Positions 26,026-35,618 are shown, counted from the first letter of the stretch. The stretch is 64,000 nt of DNA from Rhodopirellula sp. (GCA_002689655.1 NZHC01000066.1:93977-157976), one strand, 5' to 3'. Program-made: numbers and translations. Notes: generated by a model not told the origin, from the sequence alone.

Positions 26026-27318
26026 ATGGCAAACGGATGGGACTCAGGATTAGAGCGTGAGGCGATGCTACGTCGTGTCGCGATCGTGCTGAGTAGTTTG
26101 CCAGCGCCCGTTGCCGCTAACCTGCTGGGTGAGATTGACGCTGAAACAAAAGTGGCTGTGCGACGAACAATGATGTCCTTGTCAGATGTCGATCCACTTG
26201 AGCAAAAACGTGCACTACATGCATTTAAGGTCTCTGTGCAGAAACCTGAAGTTTCACCAGACCAATTTCAGGCATCCAGTGGTCGTGATGCAACTTCCAC
26301 AACAACAGCTCAAGCACATTCGCATGGAAACGTTGCTTCCAGAGTAGTACGAGCAAATTCGGAATACTCTCAGGCAAACACTGCAGGGGAAGTGCGGGCT
26401 GAGTCGAATGAACCCCAACATCCATTGGCTTTTCTCGAACAGGTCGATGAGCAGGTGCTTGCGAACTTGCTGAAAACAGAGCGTCCGCAAATTGTGGCGA
26501 CGGTCTTGGCGTCTATTCAGCCAGAGCACGCAGCACGTATTCTTGCTCTGCATGGTAGCGGTTTAGAGGATATGCTCGGTCGCATTGGGAAGATCGAGAC
26601 TATTCCTACTGCGTCACTTGCAGAACTTGCCGATCATTTTCAAAATTCGCTTGGCAAGCTGGGTGCTGGTTCGAGCGATACGTTGGGGCGCCGAGCTTTA
26701 GATGCAATCCTTGCTGCCATGCCTCGCGATCAAGAAATGCGAGCCGACTATCAGAGAGCCGTTGCTTATCAAGCTACTTCACCTGCAGACGAAACGAATG
26801 CCGCGTCCAATAGACAATCAACTGGGTTTCCATCTTCGGTCACTGCGGAAGAAAATTTGAGTTCGAAACTACGTATTGCCGAGGGCACTTTGCCTCCGCA
26901 ATACGATCGTCCGTCGAGATCGCGTGGTGCGGAGACGTCTCAAAGTAAAACGGCATCCGTGGTGCCACAGCAGGCTGCAACAGAGACGCCCTCGGAACCC
27001 GCAGAGCCGGTGATTGAATCAGTGCGGTTCCCATCAACTGACTCGATTCACGAGCATCTGATGCAGCTTTCACCGCAGCATTTGTGCGAAACACTCGGCA
27101 GAGTTGAGGCGAGGTCTGCGATGCTGGCTCTTTGTGGTCTACCCAATCGGGTTACGTCGGCAGTCCTTGCACTGCTGCCCAAGGCTGAGTCCCGCAAGGT
27201 GCGTGAAGCTATGAATTCGCTCGGGTCGTTGCAACTGCGAGAGATTGATCAAGCCAAAGAATCCATTGCTTATGCATCGCTCGACGTGGTCGATGTACCG
27301 ATTCCTAATGTTGCCTGA
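26026..27318 (+). CDS. fliG: Flagellar motor switch protein FliG, long-linker form
   Basis: From the ATG at 26026 (GAGGGAG ten bases upstream) the product has 430 residues, well above the usual 330-350. A FliG_N-like helical region occupies about 8-75. The middle domain (about 133-240) begins HPLAFLEQVDEQV and holds ERPQ in place of the usual EHPQ. The C-terminal domain (about 342-425) ends in LGSLQLREIDQAKESI. Two low-complexity linkers (about 75-130 and 240-340) separate them. Against Escherichia coli FliG, the torque-helix charges appear changed: the position of R281 is Ala, D288 is Glu, D289 is Ala and R297 is Gln. FliG links FliF to the rotor and interacts with the stator. Starts at 26002 and 25930 (TTG) are possible. 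Confidence 0.85.
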   Translation: MANGWDSGLEREAMLRRVAIVLSSLPAPVAANLLGEIDAETKVAVRRTMMSLSDVDPLEQKRALHAFKVSVQKPEVSPDQFQASSGRDATSTTTAQAHSHGNVASRVVRANSEYSQANTAGEVRAESNEPQHPLAFLEQVDEQVLANLLKTERPQIVATVLASIQPEHAARILALHGSGLEDMLGRIGKIETIPTASLAELADHFQNSLGKLGAGSSDTLGRRALDAILAAMPRDQEMRADYQRAVAYQATSPADETNAASNRQSTGFPSSVTAEENLSSKLRIAEGTLPPQYDRPSRSRGAETSQSKTASVVPQQAATETPSEPAEPVIESVRFPSTDSIHEHLMQLSPQHLCETLGRVEARSAMLALCGLPNRVTSAVLALLPKAESRKVREAMNSLGSLQLREIDQAKESIAYASLDVVDVPIPNVA

Positions 27319-27332
27319 TTGAGGTGTGATTC

Positions 27333-28019
27333 ATGGCCACCGTTTTAAAGTCGGGCGATCGATACCAGCAACAAGTTGCAGCTCAAAATGCGTCTGTGAT
27401 CGCGGGGTTCAATCTCAGTGATCTTGCTGATGAAGGACGTACGCGTCTGGAACAGTGCCGTTTGCAGGTCAAGGAGATGCTGACGAAAGCTGAGCAAGAG
27501 GTTGAAGGAATTCGTAAGGCTGCTGAGGAACGGGGTTATCAGCAGGGCTTGGACCAGGCAGCGATCGATGCAGAAAAAAAATTGCAGACAAGAGCTGAAC
27601 AGCAAGCTAAGTCCAGCACTTTCGTTATGGAACAGGCAGTCAATCAGATCCGTGATGCCCATTCGCAATGGATGGAAAGTTATGGTGACGTGCTCACCCA
27701 GACCGCTTTGGCAGCGGCTGAGAAAATTGTTCAGCGAAGACTGGAGGCCGAATCCGAGTTGATGGTGGCTTGGGCAAAAGAAGCGTTGCACAGTACGCGG
27801 TCATCAGTGAGTTTGACGCTCGTTGTCCATCCTGAGACTCTCGCGCAAGCTGGTCCAGCTTTTGAAGCCATGGTTCTGGCTCCGAGCCTGCCCGAGAATA
27901 CCCACGTCGAAACCGATGAAAATCTCGGCAGAAATGATGTGGTTGTTCGTCAGGATGGGGGTGAAATTCAAGCAGGGCTGACTGCTCAACTTGAGCGACT
28001 GAAGGAGTTGTTGCCGTGA
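27333..28019 (+). CDS. fliH: Flagellar assembly protein FliH
   Basis: The 228-residue protein fits FliH, which binds the FliI ATPase and holds it at the export gate. A long coiled-coil region (about 50-110) contains ERGYQQGLDQA with G-x-x-x-G-like spacing, and the C-terminal domain (about 120-228) has EKIVQRRLEAESELMVAWAKEAL and a beta segment (LTLVVHPETL), ending in DGGEIQAGLTAQLERL. The stop overlaps the fliI start by four bases (GTGA), showing translational coupling. Confidence 0.9.
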   Translation: MATVLKSGDRYQQQVAAQNASVIAGFNLSDLADEGRTRLEQCRLQVKEMLTKAEQEVEGIRKAAEERGYQQGLDQAAIDAEKKLQTRAEQQAKSSTFVMEQAVNQIRDAHSQWMESYGDVLTQTALAAAEKIVQRRLEAESELMVAWAKEALHSTRSSVSLTLVVHPETLAQAGPAFEAMVLAPSLPENTHVETDENLGRNDVVVRQDGGEIQAGLTAQLERLKELLP

Positions 28020-29449
28020 CAAATCCTGTTGATTTTGAACCACCAGTCTTGCCTGATCCCAATGTGAATCGAACATTGATCCAGCAAGCGGTCGCCTTCG
28101 AGGTGCGCGGACGCGTTTCGGCGGTTGCAGGTGAGTCCGTTGAAATTGAAGGGATGACAGCGCCCATTGGTTCCATCTGCGAATTGAAATCACAGGACGG
28201 AGCGATTACACGTTCACGAGTAATTGGATTTCGTGGTGTCAGGCCAATTCTTGCTCCCTTGGAACGGCTCAATGCTCTCGCTGCAGGCGACTCGGTTCGC
28301 CTCGTCGACACTACTTTGAAGTTACGAGTTGGCCCCTCGCTGTGTGGACGCGTGATAGATGCGTTTGGGCAGCCTGTCGATGGCAAGCCTTTGCCAAAAG
28401 ATTTAATGACAGTCGATGCAGAGAGGGAGCCGCCGGAATCTCTGGAACGCCCCTCAATTGATACGCCATTGCAAACAGGAATTCGGGCAATTGACACCAT
28501 GCTGACTTGCGGACAGGGCCAGCGATTAGGGATATTCGCCGGTTCAGGGGTCGGGAAAAGTACACTCCTTGGAATGCTCGCACGAGGATCCAATGCAGAT
28601 CGAATCGTGATTGGGATGGTGGGCGAACGTGGCAGAGAAGTGCAGGAATTCCTTAATCAGGCTCTCGGTGATGCTGGCTTCGCAAGAAGTGTGGTTGTGG
28701 TGGCGACCAGTGACCGACCGGCCGCTCAACGCGTGTCTGCCGCTTGGACAGCCACTGCGATCGCTGAAGCGTTTCGGGATCAAGGTGAAAACGTACTTTT
28801 GTTGCTTGATTCGGTGACGCGATTTGCAATGGCCCAACGTGAACTGGGGCTCGCTGCAGGCGAACCACCCACAACGAGAGGCTACCCACCAAGTGTATTC
28901 AATATGTTGCCAAGATTGGTTGAGCGTGCTGGTCGAACCCAGCGAGGTTCCATCACTGCTTTCTATACGGTTTTGGTTGAGGGAGATGATCACAATGAGC
29001 CGATAGCCGATGCGCTTCGAGGTTTACTCGATGGTCACTTTGTTCTCAGCCGAGATTTGGCAGCAAGAGCTCACTGGCCTCCTATTGATATTCTCCACAG
29101 CCTGAGTCGTCTGCAGCCAAATCTCGTTTCTCGTGAGGCCTTACAGGCAGCTGCGATTACCCGTCAACATCTGAGTGAGTACCACCGTCACGCAGACTTG
29201 ATCTCCATTGGTGCCTATCGCCAAGGCAGTGACCCTCGAGTCGATGCCGCGATTGCAATGCGAGAGCCGCTTAATCTGTTTTTGCAGCAGGAAGCGACGC
29301 AAATCACAAAATTGGAGGATTCCACCCGAATGCTGATGCAACTTGCCAGTGCTCAGCCAGTACCTACCCAAGTAAATGCCAATGTCTCGGCGCAACCCCC
29401 TCCTGCAGTCAGTGCAGTTGGAGAGAGTTCGGGGATCGTGACAAGCTGA
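28016..29449 (+). CDS. fliI: Flagellar export ATPase FliI
   Basis: The 477-residue protein is an F1-beta-like ATPase. Walker A is G176-S-G-V-G-K-S-T183, followed by GMVGERGREVQEF and the Walker B strand LLLLDSVTRFA. TTRGYPPSVF and the GSITAFYTVLVEGDDHNEPIAD stretch are characteristic of FliI and related secretion ATPases. It powers unfolding and export of flagellar subunits. The start is GTG at 28016, overlapping the fliH stop. The C-terminal 40 residues are Pro/Ala-rich and seem an extension. Confidence 0.96.
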   Translation: MTNPVDFEPPVLPDPNVNRTLIQQAVAFEVRGRVSAVAGESVEIEGMTAPIGSICELKSQDGAITRSRVIGFRGVRPILAPLERLNALAAGDSVRLVDTTLKLRVGPSLCGRVIDAFGQPVDGKPLPKDLMTVDAEREPPESLERPSIDTPLQTGIRAIDTMLTCGQGQRLGIFAGSGVGKSTLLGMLARGSNADRIVIGMVGERGREVQEFLNQALGDAGFARSVVVVATSDRPAAQRVSAAWTATAIAEAFRDQGENVLLLLDSVTRFAMAQRELGLAAGEPPTTRGYPPSVFNMLPRLVERAGRTQRGSITAFYTVLVEGDDHNEPIADALRGLLDGHFVLSRDLAARAHWPPIDILHSLSRLQPNLVSREALQAAAITRQHLSEYHRHADLISIGAYRQGSDPRVDAAIAMREPLNLFLQQEATQITKLEDSTRMLMQLASAQPVPTQVNANVSAQPPPAVSAVGESSGIVTS

Positions 29450-29492
29450 TTTTTTGCTGACTTTCGCCAATTCATGACCGCGAGGATTTATC

Positions 29493-29939
29493 TTGCCAGC
29501 CGATTTTCGATTCAAATCTCTGCTTGATCTGCGACGTCAACAACGTGATGAGGCGGGTGCAGCTTTGGGGCAGGCCAATGAGGCGATCGCCAAAGTGAAC
29601 ACACAAATAGACGAAATCAAACGTGAACGCACTATCCTGCGAGACACGGAGGATGTGAATCGACAAGGTGATGTTTCCGTCGATGCTCTCCTGTCATACG
29701 GACGCTACGATTTACAACTTCAGGCAGATATTGGATCCCTCGAGTCAACCGTGGCAGAATTGACTGCCGAGATGAATAGAAGGCGAACGAAACTGGTTGA
29801 GGCGGAAGCTGAACTGAAGCGTTTTGAGAAATTAAAAGAACACGATGAAGCCGAATTCCGAGCATTGGAATCTAAACGAGAACACGCAGAGGCTGATGAG
29901 GTTTCCACTCGCCGTTACATCCTTCAGCGACAACGGTAA
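29493..29939 (+). CDS. fliJ: Flagellar export protein FliJ
   Basis: The 148-residue protein is one long coiled coil starting with FRFKSLLDLRRQQRDEAG, the usual FliJ opening. FliJ acts in the FliI hexamer like the gamma stalk of F1 and escorts chaperones. The start is a TTG at 29493 with GAGGA six bases upstream. The next gene begins six bases after the stop, so coupling is likely. Confidence 0.85.
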   Translation: MPADFRFKSLLDLRRQQRDEAGAALGQANEAIAKVNTQIDEIKRERTILRDTEDVNRQGDVSVDALLSYGRYDLQLQADIGSLESTVAELTAEMNRRRTKLVEAEAELKRFEKLKEHDEAEFRALESKREHAEADEVSTRRYILQRQR

Positions 29940-29945
29940 TCGATT

Positions 29946-30602
29946 ATGATATCAAAGGTGTTTCGAGGACTCGCTGCCTTTTGTGTAGCTACCATTCTGA
30001 CTCAGGTGATCCTGTTGAGTTATTTCCTGATTAGGGGAACACTCAACCGAAACTCTGCGATCCAATTGATTGCCTTGGTGAATGGAATTGATGTCTCCGG
30101 AATGCGTTTGCAGGAGATCTATCGTCAAAGCGAGAACTACGAGCAACCAAGTTATGCCGAAGTCCTGGCACAACGACAAATGAATAGTCTGGATATGGAC
30201 ATTCGCCTCCGTAGCCAGCAGCAGTTCCGAGATGAACTCAGTGTCATGCTGGCGGACTTGCGGACAGATCAGGATCGCTTCAGTGACCGCTTGCTAGCAT
30301 TTCGAAAAGAGCTCAAAGAACTCACTGACGAATCGCAAGATAACGGACTTCAGGACGTGCAACGAACCTTGCAATCACTTGATCCTGAGCAGGCCAAGGA
30401 GCAGTTGTTGATAATGTATGACGATAAAAGAATAGATGACGTTGTCACAATCCTTCAAGCCATGTCGACAGATGCACGAAGAGACATACTGGCAGAGTTC
30501 ACTACGCCGAACGATGTGGACATCCTCGCGGATGTTTTGCGTCGGATCAGCGAGGGCATGCCTGTTTCATCATTGATCAAAGAGACGGACGAGAAACTGT
30601 AG
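29946..30602 (+). CDS. MotE-like membrane protein of the flagellar operon
   Basis: The 218-residue product has one N-terminal membrane helix (about residues 8-30), a periplasmic coiled-coil region and a C-terminal segment resembling the MgtE intracellular N-domain (LDPEQAKEQLLIMYDDKRIDDVV, then ILAEF). This architecture is that of MotE in rhizobia and YlxF in Bacillus, a gene found between fliJ and fliK. MotE is a chaperone for the MotC stator protein; the role here is inferred from position and shape. It follows fliJ by six bases. Confidence 0.7.
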   Translation: MISKVFRGLAAFCVATILTQVILLSYFLIRGTLNRNSAIQLIALVNGIDVSGMRLQEIYRQSENYEQPSYAEVLAQRQMNSLDMDIRLRSQQQFRDELSVMLADLRTDQDRFSDRLLAFRKELKELTDESQDNGLQDVQRTLQSLDPEQAKEQLLIMYDDKRIDDVVTILQAMSTDARRDILAEFTTPNDVDILADVLRRISEGMPVSSLIKETDEKL

Positions 30603-30689
30603 GCCTCGGTTTATAAGCTAGCATGGAGTGACCATGCCGCTTCTTGTTCCGATGTTTACGTGATCGGACGTGACTGGGGGGAGCCAGAG

Positions 30690-32228
30690 ATGAGTGATTT
30701 GGAGTCGGTTCGTCATGCGCGGGATGCAATCATTACCGAGGTAGCTGGCGGGAAACTCCGTTCGCTTGCTCGTGGTGGGGGTGATCAGGCATCTGATGAA
30801 GGTTTGCTGGATGCATTTGCAGAGATTTTTGCTCGTATGTCAGAGACGAGGCGGGCTGCCCCATCTGCTAAGCAGACGGAAGCTTCTGATGATTTGGCGA
30901 ATCCCTCGTCCGATTCGTCGCTCGAATCGGAAACGCAATCGCAGAGAGATGATTGTCACCAGCATTGTGTCGCTGTGAAGCTGGATGATCTGTCGACTGA
31001 AGATGCGGGAGTTTCAGCAATATCCGTTGTGGCAATCGCATCTGTAAACGATGTTGGGCCTCAGCAGGTAGAGGACGTGGCAACGTTGGCGGACAGCGAT
31101 ACCGAGAACTACTCGGCGACTCCTCTGGCTACAGACGCGTTGGACGCGGATGCCGAGACTCCGGTGATCATAGAAGAGCAGGTATTCTCCGGTGAGGCTG
31201 GCGAAGATTTTGTTGTTCGGCGGCCCAAAGTAAAGCTGGCATCCCTTTCGAAGTCGGCTGATGTGAATCCGTTGCCAGGCATGCGGGATGGTGAAAAAGT
31301 GGCAGCGGGCAGTTCCGACCCGGAGGCTGTCCCTGCAGAAATCGAAGAGAAGTTGGAAAAGCCAATGGAAAAATTCGGGGGCGAGCAGCGGCGTAATCGA
31401 CGCGCTCGTCATCATGCAGAACAATCGCAGGCACCAGCTTCTCCGAATGCTAGGCGGGAAGCTGTCTCCCTGGTGGACCCAATGATGAGGCCCGGAAATC
31501 ATGAAGTCGGTACTGTTGCGGAAAACGCGACCCGGGTGGGGTCTGTTCAGCGCAGCACTGCTGCCACAGCACTGAACCGCTCGGCACACGCCGCGGCGGC
31601 TGTCAGTTCCATTTCTTCCAACGGCGGCTCAAACACCTCGCGCTTTGGTGCAACGGAGGGAAATGGAGTCCGTGGGTTAGCACAGAACCCATTGGTTGAT
31701 GCAACGGCCAAGACCTCGGGTCGACCGGTGATCGAGGCACGAGGGAAAACGGTGGACACAAGTGATACATTGACGCGAGTTAAACTGATTCAACGGGTGA
31801 GCAAGGCATTTCAACATCTTGGTCCAGAGGGAGGCGTGATACGTTTGCGGTTGGCTCCAGCTGAAATGGGATCAGTACGCGTGGAGATGCGAATCCAGCA
31901 ACGTAAAGTTGCTGCTCGAGTGATTGCTGAGACTGAGGCAGCGAGTGCGGCACTTCGAGAACATCTACCCGACTTGCGAGCAAGGTTGGAGTCTTTTGGG
32001 ATGCAGGTGGAGCAACTTGACATTGAGACAGACAATCTGGATCACGATGGCGACTCAAATTTTGAGGATCCAACTTTTCGTGACGAGGGTTGGCAGGAGT
32101 CTGGTCAGCGTCAACAACGCAGACGAGCCAAGCAGTTTCAGACAAAGAACACCGTTGATGTTTCACAGGATGTTTCACCCGCGGCGCCAACGACCTCTCT
32201 GTCAGCTGGCATCGACGTGAAACTCTGA
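30690..32228 (+). CDS. fliK: Flagellar hook-length control protein FliK
   Basis: From the ATG at 30690 the product has 512 residues. The N-terminal 350 are acidic and low in complexity, as in other FliK proteins, where this part acts as a ruler. The C-terminal domain (about 365-460) holds the Flg_hook pattern: GGVIRLRLAPAEMGSVRVEM and ARVIAETEAASAALREHLPDL, then LESFGMQVEQLDI. FliK switches the export apparatus from hook to filament proteins when the hook reaches its length. A run of G (30676-30683) serves as ribosome site. The frame is open to a GTG at 30660. Confidence 0.85.
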   Translation: MSDLESVRHARDAIITEVAGGKLRSLARGGGDQASDEGLLDAFAEIFARMSETRRAAPSAKQTEASDDLANPSSDSSLESETQSQRDDCHQHCVAVKLDDLSTEDAGVSAISVVAIASVNDVGPQQVEDVATLADSDTENYSATPLATDALDADAETPVIIEEQVFSGEAGEDFVVRRPKVKLASLSKSADVNPLPGMRDGEKVAAGSSDPEAVPAEIEEKLEKPMEKFGGEQRRNRRARHHAEQSQAPASPNARREAVSLVDPMMRPGNHEVGTVAENATRVGSVQRSTAATALNRSAHAAAAVSSISSNGGSNTSRFGATEGNGVRGLAQNPLVDATAKTSGRPVIEARGKTVDTSDTLTRVKLIQRVSKAFQHLGPEGGVIRLRLAPAEMGSVRVEMRIQQRKVAARVIAETEAASAALREHLPDLRARLESFGMQVEQLDIETDNLDHDGDSNFEDPTFRDEGWQESGQRQQRRRAKQFQTKNTVDVSQDVSPAAPTTSLSAGIDVKL

Positions 32229-32348
32229 TGTAAGGCCATCGATGGAAGCTGATTGCTCTCGCGTTCAGTCGTTATCCCGTCGTACAAGAGAAGCGTCAGC
32301 GGTGTCTTGAGGCATCGCGATGCAATGCTGGGATCTTGGGAGATAATC

Positions 32349-32795
32349 ATGTCGCAAATCGGACAGCCAGCTACTTCAAACGCGGCTGCGCAACAATCTG
32401 CTGCAACAACCGGTCAGTCGGGCGCTAGTTATAACGAACTCGATATCGATGATTTCTTGAAGTTGTTAATCAGCGAATTGCAAAACCAGGATCCTCTAGA
32501 TCCAATGGACAACAGCGAAATGGTCCAGCAGATCGGTCAGATTCGAGAAATTGGGGCGACCGATGAGTTGACGCAAACACTCTCTTCACTCTCCTCAAGC
32601 CAAGAATTAGTGACCGCCAGTAGTCTGATTGGTAAGTCTGTAGAGGGGTTAGCGGAGGATGCGAGTGCAGTTGATGGCATTGTTGATCGCATCACTGTGG
32701 AGACAAGTGACGAAAACGCTACACGAACAGTCAAAGTTCATGTGGGTGGAAAGACGATGGATATAAAAAACATCAGGGAAATACAGACTGGGTAA
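32349..32795 (+). CDS. flgD: Flagellar hook assembly (scaffold) protein FlgD
   Basis: From the ATG at 32349 (GGGAGA about seven bases before) the product has 148 residues. It contains the conserved FlgD N-terminal segment: DFLKLLISELQNQDPLDPMD, then NSEMVQQIGQIREI and the SSLIGKSV turn. The C-terminal region is short, with no room for the full FlgD Ig-like and tudor-like domains, so this is the minimal form also seen in some other bacteria. FlgD caps the growing hook and is discarded. It lies between fliK and flgE, as in Bacillus. Confidence 0.9.
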   Translation: MSQIGQPATSNAAAQQSAATTGQSGASYNELDIDDFLKLLISELQNQDPLDPMDNSEMVQQIGQIREIGATDELTQTLSSLSSSQELVTASSLIGKSVEGLAEDASAVDGIVDRITVETSDENATRTVKVHVGGKTMDIKNIREIQTG

Positions 32796-32912
32796 TTTCT
32801 ACCGATTATCGATTGCCAGCATTGAATCAGTTTTAAGCTGGCAATTGATCTCATCGCTCGCGATGAGTCATCGAGAGAGTTTATCCGGTCCTGCAATCGG
32901 AGCTCTACGTCG

Positions 32913-35348
32913 ATGGGTCTTACATCTGCTCTTACTACGGCACTTACTGGTCTGAACGCTGCGGAAACGCAGATTGACGTGATTGGCAATAATCTTGCCA
33001 ACTCGCAAACTGTTGGATTCAAATCGTCAGATGTGATTTTTGGAACTCAGTTCCTGCAGACACTTTCGTTGGGTGCAGGGCCTTCAGCAAACAGTGGTGG
33101 GGTCAACCCGAGGCAGATTGGATTAGGTGTGCAGGTGGCCGAGATTGCTGCCAATCACAACCAGGGTACGATAGAAATCAGCAGCAGTTCGTCAGACTTG
33201 GCGATTCAGGGGGATGGGTTCTTCATTGTTGAAGGCGGTGAGGGCGAACGCCTTTACACTCGAAACGGTATTTTTAAACTGAACAGTGATGCCGAGTTGG
33301 TCAGTGTTACTGGTCAGCGGTTATTGGGATACGGCGTTGACGAGCAGTTTCGATTGCAAAAAACAGAATTGGTTCCACTTTCGGTACCTCTGGGAAGTGA
33401 GAGTGTTGCCAAGGCAACGGAGAATGTAACTTTTGAAGGAACACTGACACCTGAGGGAGATCTTGCGACGATTTCGCAGGTGATCCAATCGAGTCGTTTG
33501 GGTGATTTCAAGGTCCCACGTCCGAATACCACAAGTGTGGGTATCAGTGCGGCTCCCCTGTCAGATGCAGGTGCTGTTGTGGTGAATAACGGTGGGGTCG
33601 GCACCTTGGCGGCTGGTACTTACCAGTACAAATTTGCATTGGTTGATGCAGCGGGCGCAGAAGCGACGCCCAGTGTTGCGACCAGTTCAACGGTCGGAGC
33701 CGGTGGTCGCATCGAATTGAGTAGTCTGCCATTAGAAGGTACAGGGAGTTACCCGACCGTCAATGTCTATCGAACCGCACCTGATGGTAGTGACTTTTTC
33801 CTGTTGGGATCGGCGGCAGCTGGTGGCACGTTTAACGATGATGGTTCAAACGCGTTATCGGCCACACCTTTGGATGATACGACGCTGACAGGAAACTACT
33901 CGTACATGGTGACGTATTTTCGCAGTGGTGAGGTTGAGAGTCGTCCGAGTGAATTGATCGGGCCACAAAACGCAGTCAATGGTCGAATCTCGTTAACCAA
34001 TTTACCAATACCACCAGTGCCTGGACCTGAGAGTGGCTTTCCTGCCTACGATGAAATCCGGATCTACCGGAACCTGGCTGGAGACCAAAATAATTATTAC
34101 CTTGTCGACACCGTTGCTCCCGGGTCTGATTACACCGATTCAAAGTCAGATGAAGAAATCGCAGATCTGACAGTGGCGGGGAATCAACTGGTGGATCTTG
34201 ATGGTCCAATGATTACCAGCAACACACTTTTGACAGATGTCCTGAAGCGGGATGGGTTGACCTACCAAAGTGCTTTTGAAATCGGAACACTGAGCTACAG
34301 TGGGCGAAAAGGTGGTCGTGCTTTAGGCAGCAAGCAGCTTGAAATAGGCGAGACGACGACGGTGCAGGACTTTGTTGACTTTCTTGAGTCAGCTTCGGGA
34401 CTTCAGAGTTTGCTCGTTGATTCGCAAAATCCAATTCTCGCCTCGGAGAATAATATTCCCGGTGAATCCGGTGAGATGGTGCCTGGTGGTTACATCCAAG
34501 ATGGAGCCATCCGTTTTGTTAGCAACACCGGCGAACTGAATGCTCTGGAAATTGATCTCTCTGCTTTCAGAGTGGAGACTGCTGTTGGTGACGTGATAAC
34601 ACCAAACCTTGCCTTCGGAACTCTACAGGAAGCACAAGGTCAGAGTGCGGTGAGTGATTTCATTGTTTATGACTCCCTTGGTGTTCCGTTGAATGTACGA
34701 GTAACAGCAACACTAGAAGCACGAACCAACGAGCAGACCATTTACCGGTGGTATGCCGACAGTCCTGAAAATCAACCAAACTCTGGGACTGACATTGCAG
34801 TAGGAACTGGTTTGTTGCGTTTTGATGGAAACGGCAATTTCGTTTCGGCGACCAACGATAGCATCGCGATTGATCGCGTTGGTGTACCCAGCGTTAATCC
34901 ACTCCAATTTGATCTCGACTTCAGTCAAGTCTCGGGTTTGGCAACTCAGGAAGCCAGCCTTGCCGCTACGCGTCAGGATGGCAGTCCTCCGGGAGTCCTG
35001 ACGAGCTTTGTGGTCGGTGAAGATGGGACGTTGAGAGGTGTATTTGGAAATGGGGTCACACGTGATCTTGGCCAATTGCAGCTCGCTCGATTTGCCAATC
35101 CTGTGGGTCTTGAATCTCGTGGACTCAATGTGTTCGCCAAAGGCGTCAATACTGGCCTGCCAGTGCAGGGTGCTCCTGGAGAAAACGGTATCGGTGGTGT
35201 GATTGGTGGTGCTTTGGAGTTGAGTAACACCGATATCGGAAAAGACCTCGTTGAACTGGTGATGGCCAGTACCCAGTATCGAGGGAATAGCAGGGTGATC
35301 ACGACCAGTCAGCAGTTGCTTGATGAATTGTTGAATCTGCGACGATAG
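32913..35348 (+). CDS. flgE: Flagellar hook protein FlgE with two tandem inserted domains
   Basis: The 811-residue protein opens with the FlgE start (ALTGLNAAETQIDVIGNNLA, residues about 11-30, then NSQTVGFKSSDV). It ends in the FlgE/FlgG C-terminal helix (TDIGKDLVELVMASTQYRGN, then TTSQQLLDELL). The usual size is about 400-500 residues. The extra mass includes two successive beta-sandwich-like units at about 229-322 and 327-425. Each begins with a G-T/N-Y-x-Y strand, then an E-x-x-PS turn, a GRI-x-L strand with L-x-x-LP, and a YR strand, so they look like a duplicated FN3- or Ig-type domain. These would project from the hook surface. A further insert (about 440-540) has a helix-rich part. 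The start and family are firm; the domain reading is by eye. Confidence 0.93.
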   Translation: MGLTSALTTALTGLNAAETQIDVIGNNLANSQTVGFKSSDVIFGTQFLQTLSLGAGPSANSGGVNPRQIGLGVQVAEIAANHNQGTIEISSSSSDLAIQGDGFFIVEGGEGERLYTRNGIFKLNSDAELVSVTGQRLLGYGVDEQFRLQKTELVPLSVPLGSESVAKATENVTFEGTLTPEGDLATISQVIQSSRLGDFKVPRPNTTSVGISAAPLSDAGAVVVNNGGVGTLAAGTYQYKFALVDAAGAEATPSVATSSTVGAGGRIELSSLPLEGTGSYPTVNVYRTAPDGSDFFLLGSAAAGGTFNDDGSNALSATPLDDTTLTGNYSYMVTYFRSGEVESRPSELIGPQNAVNGRISLTNLPIPPVPGPESGFPAYDEIRIYRNLAGDQNNYYLVDTVAPGSDYTDSKSDEEIADLTVAGNQLVDLDGPMITSNTLLTDVLKRDGLTYQSAFEIGTLSYSGRKGGRALGSKQLEIGETTTVQDFVDFLESASGLQSLLVDSQNPILASENNIPGESGEMVPGGYIQDGAIRFVSNTGELNALEIDLSAFRVETAVGDVITPNLAFGTLQEAQGQSAVSDFIVYDSLGVPLNVRVTATLEARTNEQTIYRWYADSPENQPNSGTDIAVGTGLLRFDGNGNFVSATNDSIAIDRVGVPSVNPLQFDLDFSQVSGLATQEASLAATRQDGSPPGVLTSFVVGEDGTLRGVFGNGVTRDLGQLQLARFANPVGLESRGLNVFAKGVNTGLPVQGAPGENGIGGVIGGALELSNTDIGKDLVELVMASTQYRGNSRVITTSQQLLDELLNLRR

Positions 35349-35618
35349 GAAATCATCCAAAAATGGTGGGTTGCGAGCCGATCATGTTGCAGCTCAGGTG
35401 CTTGTCGCACAGACGACTGTGGCGTGGTGAGTCTCCTTTTTTCACCGCCTGATTGCAGGTGCCCTAGATTGTGTAGCTTAAATCCGCACAATTTGGTTTG
35501 ATTAGATCACAGCCCGTGATTGGTCCTCGCCATTTCATATTGGCAATGAATCAAGTTTAGAGTCTGGCTGTGTTCCATGCTTTCCAAGCTTATCTCCAAC
35601 CAACGGTAGAACTTTCCG

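Noticed and set aside
27694-28593. 299-codon antisense frame across fliH and fliI
   Set aside because: Both strands are open here by composition, but FliH and FliI are unmistakable on the plus strand and the antisense product matches nothing.
34713-35360. 215-codon antisense frame in flgE
   Set aside because: It is the shadow of a conserved coding region and has no motif of its own.
35349-35618. Possible terminator after flgE (GGTGA/TCACC near a T run at about 35425-35450)
   Set aside because: The T run lies inside the loop rather than after the stem, so it does not fit an intrinsic terminator.
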